In this document: positions 57,891 through 64,000 of the stretch, piece after piece
Layout of the letters: each line of letters begins with the position of its first letter
How positions within the stretch are numbered: the stretch's first letter is position 1
Assembly: GCA_030620095.1 (NCBI GenBank)
Contig: JAUTXW010000203.1
Span: 542,501 to 606,500, forward strand
Length of the DNA: 64,000 nt
Source of the DNA: Kuschelorhynchus macadamiae
Lineage: Eukaryota; Arthropoda; Insecta; Coleoptera; Curculionidae
Reading direction: 5' to 3'
Translations under genes and position numbers: made by a program
Notes under the pieces: generated by a model
What the model saw: the letters and a program-made list of their open reading frames with translations, nothing else
Told to the model about the DNA's origin: nothing
Database searches by the model: none

Positions 57891-58410
57891 TCTTCAAGCA
57901 CCTGAGGCTCCCAATAAGTTCATAGTAATCCCATATGATCCCACATATACGAGAGGTCTAGAAAAAGTATTTAAAAACGTAGGTTTCAGAGTAGCCTACA
58001 AAACGGAGAACCGTTTGAAAAATCTCCTTGGAAACCCTAAAGACAACGTCGACTTGAAGGAGAGGGCTGGCATCTATAAAATTAGCTGTAATGACTGCGA
58101 TCTAAAATCTGTTGGGCAAACAAAACGCTCCATAAACATTCGTTTTAAAGAACATATGGCACATTTAAGATATGGAAGAACAAAAAAGTCAAGCGTTGTC
58201 CAACATTCTTTCGAAAGCAATCACCAACTAGGAATAAATAATCTTAAGTTGATTAAAAATGTATCTAATAATAGATTATTGGATGCCTTTGAGAGTATAA
58301 AAATAGTTAAATGTGATAAGAAAGCACTAAATAAAGACAGAGGGCCTATTCCCTATACTCCCGTCTATTGTTTACTTAACAACGGTGCAGTCGGGTGCAA
58401 CCAAGTGTGA
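57745..58410 (+). pseudogene. PLE 3 endonuclease part, right inverted arm
   Basis: Encodes the same segment as 55967-56629 with few changes (e.g. YDPTYTRGL, KEHMAHL), ending ...NNGAVGCNQV at 58410. The frame runs upstream from 57679 through sequence that is RT-antisense of the central copy, so the 243-codon open frame is a fusion across the junction, not a natural protein start. 5'-truncated; lacks RT. Confidence 0.85.
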
Positions 58411-58464
58411 CCATATTTACCTATAAATAGTCTCGGTTAGGATAAGTTACTTTAGTTTATATCA

Positions 58465-58507
58465 TCTGCTGATGATGCTAACTTGGTTAGCGAAACGCGC
58501 TTCCAGA
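58465..58507 (+). ncRNA. Hammerhead ribozyme, PLE 3 right arm
   Basis: Stem I TCTG/CAGA (58465-58468 with 58504-58507); core CTGATGA (58469-58475); stem II GCTAAC/GTTAGC, six perfect pairs with a TTG loop (58477-58491); GAAAC (58492-58496); short stem III CGC region; cleavage triplet TTC (58501-58503). All core nucleotides of the type I hammerhead fold are present. Stem III has one weak pair and UUC is not the preferred GUC, so activity may be low. It lies 55-97 bp after the endonuclease frame, where PLE ribozymes occur. Confidence 0.8.
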
Positions 58508-58545
58508 ACGTAACAAGTTGTGGTGTAGTGTGGTTAGAACTCTTG

Positions 58546-59550
58546 TATTTTGATCAAACGATATAAAGTTATCTTATATCTTAAGTTATTCTCCCACAAT
58601 TAAATAATTTAAAAAATAAATGTGACAAAATTAACAATTTTTTGGTTCCCACTACGTCCAGGTCTCTTACATTTCTCTTATGACACATTCTTCATTTAAA
58701 GTTTTAATTGATGGCCCTATTAAATCTTATATGCAAACAATTCCTGGTGTGCAAAATTTCTTTTATCTAGATTTTTTCGAATATCAAAAATTTCAATTTC
58801 AAAATTGTTTGATTTCTCTTGCAGATAACCTTTTTGGCTATATGTCAATAAATGGAAACTAACCCTGTACCAGTAGATATAAGATAAAAGTACCAGCATA
58901 TATTTTTATTTTCACTTCAACGAAATCGAATCATCTGAAATGCTCATAGAATGCGGTATAAGTCTGAGGAAAAGAAAAAAAACGTTCATTGATTTAATTA
59001 ACAGATAACAAGTAAGAGTTAATTTGACTTTTATTAGATTATAACTCCATTTTTGTAGGTATGTAGCCGTGTTAAAAACAGCATGCGGTGTGACTTCTAA
59101 AGAAAGTCTCCTTGATATAGAATACACGGTATAAAGTATATGACTGAGATTCCACGACATTACATATATTTAGCTAGTTATTAAAATATGACTGAAATTA
59201 AGCAATACGCTCCTTCATCTTAGATCGGCAATTTACAAATAAGTAAGTTTTTATTGAAATCAGAATTAGAAAAGAGAGTTAAATTCGTAGATACCCAAAT
59301 ATTTCTGAAAGTAAACTATACAATATATATTGAACAGGGTGGACATACTGTTGTCTGAAAATCTACCAACAAACTTTTGAAGGTTCAGCAAAATGGCGCC
59401 TTTAGTAAAAAATCAGACTATAGAACCCCAAGTAAAAGTAAGCTAGAAAGGGCCCTGATTAAGGAAAGGTTAGGCGGGATCTGTATTATTTCTAAATCTT
59501 AAAACCTTTCGCGATCGACCCGAAAACCTTGTCTATCGCGATCGACTGTT
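58546..59550. other. No recognisable gene
   Basis: AT-rich DNA with short motif-free frames (58680, 58912). A terminus-like ACAGGGTGGACATACTG at 59334 may be a lone mariner-type end. Confidence 0.4.
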
Positions 59551-60479
59551 GGACAGTTAGCGTCAAAACAAAATGAGCATCATCTGGCTCTAGCATCTGA
59601 CATTATGTTTTCAATTTGACGTATTAGATAGAATTATTAGGATTAAATATTTAAAAAATGATAATTTTATAAACTTTCAAACTTAAAGACAAAAGTATAT
59701 TTCTCAGGGATCATCGATTTCAATGTTCAAATCAACAGTATACTTCAAGTTTTGAGGATAAATGTAATATATAAAAGTTCTTTATATTCCTGGCTGGTAA
59801 TGTCTCATAGAGTTGGATTTATTTAGAGCTCATATCAGTTTTTTTCCACTACTTTTCAGTATGTTCCCTCAAATATTGAAAATAGGAAAGGCATTGTCAA
59901 GCACAGAAAATGCTGATGCACGCGATCAATAACCTTAGAGACATATTAATGAAATTCCAAGAAGAAGTTCTTCCTATACAATTTGTAAAATAGGGAAAGT
60001 AATGATATCGCAAAAAGAGTCCCCAAACATAATTTTAGAAACATATATGATGTCTATACAGATGTGTGTACGTAAACAAAATTTGCGCCAACAACTTGAG
60101 AAGTGTCATACCGATTCGTTTCACATTTGGACCAAAAATAGTGTGGATGATTGTCAGATTTTGGGTGTCATAGACCTAGATATTCCATAGTTTTATATAT
60201 AATTTATATAAGAGGTTAAAACAGCTCCCTAAAAACATAATTAAAGTTTTAAGTTTTTTTAAAGGGTACTTGACTATCTTTTAAAACTACCCATTTCTGG
60301 TGTGATTAGGTGGGGTTAAGAGGCGCATGCTTCCACCGGGTTTAAGTCGCTATATCTCGTAGGCGTACGTTTTTTTGGGGACAGAAATGAAATATTTTCT
60401 AAAGTAAAATCCCTGTAGGAAAGAATTTATTCCAATTTTATTATTCACTGTGCATTATTCATAACCCAGAATATCCAAA

Positions 60480-61444
60480 TACCAAATCTGGTAATAATAT
60501 GACAAAAAGATGTTTCGACCTCACTACACAAAACCAGGTCAATTTTTAATATATCGGATCCGACGCAATTTTCCATGCTCTTTCGAATGGTAGCATTTAT
60601 TTTTCCATATCTCAAATGGCCACCCCTGCTATACAATATTTGAAAATAAACATAACATACTTTTTGTTGTAAATATGAAAGATAGAAGAAGAGAACTTTA
60701 AACGTCTATCTTGTATAAAAATAGTTTTTGAATAAAAAAAAGATAAACTTTTTAAAGCAGAAAAAAATGTAAAAAAAATATTGTCTGTCATATAATCCAA
60801 CATACTTTTCCTCGGGATATTTTCTCCTTCGTCGGTAAATAAGACATTAAAAAGTAAACGCATTTTAGAGTTCTTTGATATCCTCAGTAGCGTAGCGTAG
60901 CTTTTTATTATGGGTAATACGGGCGCAATATTTTCTTTTTTTAGGGAACAAAATTTATTATTATTATTATTATTAAATCTCATTTAATTTTCTATTTTAA
61001 AATATAATGTGGTAAACATAATTCTTATGTTTAGTGTGTTATGAAAATAGATTCGATCTGATTAGCGGATGGTATTATTTACTTGCAATTATTTATACCG
61101 GCAAAATAAAAACACTTGCTTATAATCAGTGTACCAAAACTAAACTATTTGTAAACGCCACACAATCTTGCCAATTCTTTCTTTCTCATGTTGCAGCCTT
61201 CAACACAGCCTATGCGACTACACGTCTTGTCACTGTTAGAGCTAATAAAAATTTATTATTGTTGTGCGTCTAAGATGTAACGTGTAATTTGTTGTTTTGT
61301 AATTTATTCTTATTTTGTACCTGGGTTTTTTGTTCTAAATGTGTTAAGGTCTGATGATGCTCGCAAGAGCGAAACTCGTGTCACCTTAGGTTTTTTATAT
61401 ATTTGTCTGACTGAGGCCAAGACTTTGTGTTTCATTTAATAGAA
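60480..61444. other. Centre of the 59.5-62.1 kb element, PLE-derived in part
   Basis: Plus-strand 61290-61440 is the same PLE terminal family as 44910-45055, containing the hammerhead at 61345-61388. On the minus strand, 60640-60500 has GHLRYGKINATIRKSMEN, resembling the HLRYGR segment of PLE endonucleases, then AGGTCGAAACATC. Frames at 60612-60983 and 61034-61273 otherwise lack motifs. Confidence 0.45.
61345..61388 (+). ncRNA. Hammerhead ribozyme, best-formed copy
   Basis: Stem I TAAGGT/ACCTTA, six perfect pairs (61345-61350 with 61383-61388); CTGATGA (61351-61357); stem II GCTC/GAGC with a GCAA tetraloop (61359-61370); GAAAC (61371-61375); short stem III; GTC cleavage triplet (61380-61382). 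Every invariant core base of the hammerhead is present and all three stems can form, stem III with one mismatch. Sister sequences at 44768-44811 and 44953-44996 share flanks. Expected to self-cleave in PLE transcripts. Confidence 0.85.
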
Positions 61445-62083
61445 AAGAATTTGAAACGAATCGGTATGACCCTTTTCAAGTTGTTGGCGTAAATTTCGTT
61501 TACATACACACATCTGTATAGACATCATATCTGTTTCAGATATTATGTTTTTTACTTTCCCTATATAGCCTATATAGTCTTTAATTAATAATAGAATATA
61601 TTAGATGTTATATGGGGAGGTAAAAATACGTTTCACAAATGTCAAAATTGCATAAGAATTTTCAATATTCAATATGGAATTTCGTTAATATGTCATTAAG
61701 GTTATTGATCGCATCACCATTTTCTGTGCTTGAAAATGACATGACCATTTCCAACATTTGAGGGAACATACTGAAAAGTGGTGGAAAAAAACTGATATGA
61801 GTTCTAAATAAATCTAATTTTATGAGACATTACCAGCTAGGATAACTTTTATATATTACATTTATGCTCAAAACTTGAAGTATAATGCTGAGTTGAAATC
61901 GATGATCTCTGAAAAATAAAGTTATATTGTGCTTGTCTTAAGTTTGGAAGTACATAAAATTATTATTTTTTAAATGTTTTAAGGTTGATTGAATCCTAAT
62001 AATTCTATCTAATACGTCAAATTAAAAACATGATGTCAGAGCTAGAGCCAGCTGATGCTCATTTTGTTTTGGCGCTAACTGTC

Positions 62084-63030
62084 CAGGTACACCGATATAT
62101 TTGTCACTGAATTTAACTTGGTTTTCCTAATAATTTTATATTATACATGTTCATAGCGCAAAGCACGTTTGAGTTTACATATACAGTATACGTTCAAAAC
62201 TGACGAAACAATCGTATAAACTCACAAGCAGAATCTTAAATTTGCGTACAATTTTGTACAGTGAAAGAAAGAAAAACTAACTTTATATATATTGTGCATT
62301 TCCCCTTAAATGTATGCTTAAGGGAATCGATCCGCTATTAGTCCTTTGAATGTTCTTCAACTTTGATATGGGGCAAAAATCGCTGCCCTGCAGGGATCAA
62401 AACGTTAGGCAAACACTACTGATTAGGCAAAAAATGTCATATTACATTTTTGAAATGGCGGCTGAAAACCATTTTATTTAAAAAATTAAATGTAAAGAGC
62501 TCGTCTGGCATATCGTTTGAACAGTCGTGGCCATTCACACAGGTATCAGAAAATGTTTTAAATTTAAGTACTGAATGAATATTGTATAATTATAGTCAAT
62601 GGATCAGACAAGAGCCAACTGCAATGCAAATAAATCCTTAGCATTAAGTAAAAATATCTAGGTAGTGTTTAAACGATTAAAAGGAATTAATTATAACAAA
62701 TTACTAAGGATGGATAGAAACCTTGCGTTTCTGACGTGGATTTATGGTTGTTATTATTTACTTACCTATAAGTTATGTAAACATGCAAACTATTCAAGCG
62801 TATTGCGTAATTAGTTTATTTGACAACTGTTATTAATGGCGGTATACATCACATACACATGTAGAAGATTTAAGTAGTTATAATAGGGGAGCGCCTCCTC
62901 CTCCTCCTCCTCCTCCTCCTCCTCTTCATATCTCATGTCCCTCATTCTTAACTTCCTCCCCTTTTATTCTCATTCGCATCATATTTTTAATTTTTTCTCT
63001 TTGTTCTCCCACATTTGATTTTGCATTCTT
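62084..63030. other. No gene; CTC microsatellite
   Basis: AT-rich sequence, then a (CTC)n tract at 62894-62934 followed by a pyrimidine-rich stretch to about 63020. The pyrimidine-rich stretch lies just upstream of the TATA box of the ORF cluster and may be part of its promoter region. Confidence 0.5.
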
Positions 63031-63036
63031 AAGTCT

Positions 63037-63044
63037 TATAAATA
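63037..63044 (+). promoter_or_regulatory. Candidate TATA box of the three-ORF cluster
   Basis: TATAAATA, with initiator-like TCATTTTAG starting about 20-25 nt downstream (63058). The first ORF starts 138 nt after the box. A 14-codon upstream frame (ATG at 63159) overlaps that start in another frame, which could reduce or tune its initiation. Confidence 0.55.
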
Positions 63045-63181
63045 GGTGCATCATGATCATTTTAGTATGCCGAGATACATTTACTAAGCTGTGCTCGAGT
63101 TGCGTAAAAAGTTATTTTTGAATTTTTCCACCAATTTTGTATAAAACAAAAAGAAAAAATGTGTCAAGTAATAAGTGAATT

Positions 63182-63571
63182 ATGTGTAATCGCGAAAAAT
63201 TAACTACAACTATCAGACAGTTAAAAGTTAAATATCTCAATTTCTTTGAAGTGATTTCGAAAGATGAATACACCAAGCTGTTTTATCCACTGAAACGAGA
63301 TTATTTGGAAGCAATTGACTGTTGTGATGATTATTTAGAAGGAATTATAAGCCTTACTACGTTTTTCAATACATTTGGGAAATCATACTTTGTAGGAGAA
63401 TTAAGCCACCTAATAGAATTTATAGGAGAAGATTGCCAATTTATACCTGCTATTATTGCAACCCAAAAGAGGTTTCAATTATACGAAGATAAAAAACAGG
63501 TATTATCAAAGAAAGTTAATCCGATTCGCAAGAGACGTCCCCCTACATATTTAAAATATTATGTTAAATAA
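63182..63571 (+). CDS. Unknown protein ORF-A, 129 aa
   Basis: Not recognised. Predicted soluble, helical, with KLFYPLKRDYLEAIDCCDDY, LTTFFNTFGKSYFVGELSHL and a basic tail (KKVNPIRKRRPPTYLKYYVK). No signal peptide or membrane segment. Start has A at -3. It resembles ORF-B downstream: LKVKYLNFFEVI with LEEKFSNLSKTY, EAIDCCDDYLEG with KAALCCNKYIET, and ELSHLIEFIGED with DLKQFIDED, in the same order, so the two look like tandem paralogues. ORF-B starts 5 nt after this stop. Closely packed same-strand ORFs are unusual for insect genes but common in DNA viruses (for example densovirus non-structural regions) and some transposons; that origin is inference only. Confidence 0.7.
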   Translation: MCNREKLTTTIRQLKVKYLNFFEVISKDEYTKLFYPLKRDYLEAIDCCDDYLEGIISLTTFFNTFGKSYFVGELSHLIEFIGEDCQFIPAIIATQKRFQLYEDKKQVLSKKVNPIRKRRPPTYLKYYVK

Positions 63572-63576
63572 ATGAA

Positions 63577-63867
63577 ATGGCTGAGTTGCTGATTGCAGTT
63601 AAATTATTAGAGGAGAAATTTAGTAATCTTTCAAAAACCTATTTCTCATATTGTATGGCAAGTGGTCCGGAGTGGATAGACTTTTATTGTAATCAATCTG
63701 AGGAATTCGTAAAGGCTGCCCTCTGTTGCAACAAATACATTGAAACATTAAATTTTTTTCAACTTATTCAAGATCTAAAAGATATTGGCTTTGGTTACTA
63801 TTTAAAAGACTTGAAGCAATTTATTGACGAGGATACTATTCTTCAAGAAATTGAAAAGGAAGAATAA
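63577..63867 (+). CDS. Unknown protein ORF-B, 96 aa, paralogue of ORF-A
   Basis: Not recognised. Begins MAELLIAVKLLEEKFSNLSK, with a strong start context (G at -3 and at +4), only 5 nt after ORF-A ends. It lacks the basic tail of ORF-A and ends acidic (EDTILQEIEKEE). Shared features with ORF-A are the adjacent Cys pair and the following aromatic (CCxxY) and the C-terminal LxxLxxFIxED. Translation of this frame would require reinitiation, leaky scanning, an internal ribosome entry, or splicing not visible here. Confidence 0.7.
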   Translation: MAELLIAVKLLEEKFSNLSKTYFSYCMASGPEWIDFYCNQSEEFVKAALCCNKYIETLNFFQLIQDLKDIGFGYYLKDLKQFIDEDTILQEIEKEE

Positions 63868-63884
63868 ATTTAATAATATTTACA

Positions 63885-64000
63885 ATGGAGCAAATGGTTA
63901 CTGAAATGTATGAAGAGTTTATTATATCTGCTGCATACTTCCAATATTTATCAATTGTAGGCGAAGAAGACGCAGAAGCACAAGATTTGTCAGCATATGT
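63885..64000 (+). CDS. ORF-C, start of a third ORF, runs off the window
   Basis: ATG at 63885 (A at -3, G at +4), 17 nt after ORF-B stops; open for 38 codons to the window end: MEQMVTEMYEEFIISAAYFQ then YLSIVGEEDAEAQDLSAY. Acidic. EEFIISAAYFQYL loosely echoes EEFVKAALCCNKYI of ORF-B, which may mean a third repeat of the same domain or a larger, different protein. Its identity is decided by sequence beyond the window. Confidence 0.6.
   Translation, partial: MEQMVTEMYEEFIISAAYFQYLSIVGEEDAEAQDLSAY

Larger units (their letters stand above)
55845..58545. mobile_element. Penelope-like element 3 complex with inverted 3' ends
   Basis: The outer inverted arms (about 55860-56625 and 57760-58545) are near-identical copies of a PLE 3' part: endonuclease coding end plus 3' UTR. 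Between them lies a longer minus-strand copy (57890-56640) with RT remnants. Both arms begin at the same point, TAGTGGTATGGGTACACTAG (57759 on plus; inverted at 56621-56602). The right arm carries a hammerhead; the left arm lacks it. Repeated AAGTTGTGGTGTAGTGTGGT lies near both outer ends. Confidence 0.85.
59551..62083. mobile_element. Long-inverted-repeat element, arms about 570 bp
   Basis: GGACAGTTAGCGTCAAAACA at the left (59551) is inverted at the right (TTTTGGCGCTAACTGTCC, to 62083). The arms extend to about 60120 and 61450 with modest divergence, including GATGTCTATACAGATGTGTG (60049) with its complement at 61521. The 1.3-kb centre holds PLE-derived sequence with a hammerhead. No transposase was recognised and no clear target duplication, so the class (Mutator-like, foldback, or inverted duplication) is open. 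Confidence 0.7.

Overview
The window is AT-rich, repeat-dominated eukaryotic DNA. It looks like gene-poor intergenic sequence from an insect genome. Supporting signs are non-LTR retrotransposons of the R1 and CR1/Jockey groups, Penelope-like elements (PLEs) with GIY-YIG endonucleases, long-inverted-repeat Tc1/mariner-type elements with insect-style transposases (HTH, then DDE with PRSPDLTPLDFFLWG), hAT-like elements with 8-bp target duplications, and very long (TA)n tracts. A beetle or similar insect is my guess, not shown. I found no host single-copy protein gene, tRNA, rRNA, CRISPR or LTR retrotransposon.

Layout. 0.6-6.2 kb: two long-TIR mariner-type elements (786-3150 and 3347-5786) in and beside (TA)n tracts. 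6.2-8.1 kb: a PLE on the minus strand, cut at its RT end by a 430-bp (TA)n tract. 11.25-13.73 kb: a third long-TIR element holding a PLE scrap and a 613-bp hAT-like element with an 8-bp TSD, followed by a dead Tc1 transposase. 17.1-19.6 kb: a fourth long-TIR element whose right arm is riddled with TA tracts. 20.3-22.4 kb: another dead mariner-type transposase. 24.0-26.5 kb: a LINE remnant, then a Tc1-like element with 480-bp TIRs. 27.3-30.3 kb: a decayed CR1/Jockey-group LINE (minus). 33.2-39.7 kb: a LINE tail (plus) split by a nearly intact 5.3-kb R1-clade LINE (minus) with a 13-bp target duplication. 39.7-46.8 kb: GTCTG/AACAAAATGGCGG modular repeats and PLE terminal fragments. 48.7-50.7 and 55.8-58.5 kb: two PLEs, each with an inverted, 5'-truncated extra 3' end. 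52.9-54.9 kb: a dead transposase interrupted by a GATCCGG-rich hAT-like element. 59.5-62.1 kb: a 2.5-kb inverted-repeat structure. 63.0-64.0 kb: a TATA box followed by three closely packed open frames that continue off the window.

Most notable observations. (1) The 5' end of the R1-clade LINE is 56 nt of U4 spliceosomal snRNA, starting at U4 nucleotide 1 and abutting the target duplication: a LINE::U4 template-switch chimera, or a family that carries a U4-derived leader. (2) Several PLE ends carry hammerhead-ribozyme folds, two of them with well-formed cores, and one inverted PLE copy lacks precisely the ribozyme segment. (3) The three-ORF cluster at the right edge is polycistronic-looking, has two recognisably paralogous products, and does not resemble a normal insect gene. 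(4) One TIR arm has its non-AT segments replaced by TA tracts, which is either biology or a long-read palindrome artefact.
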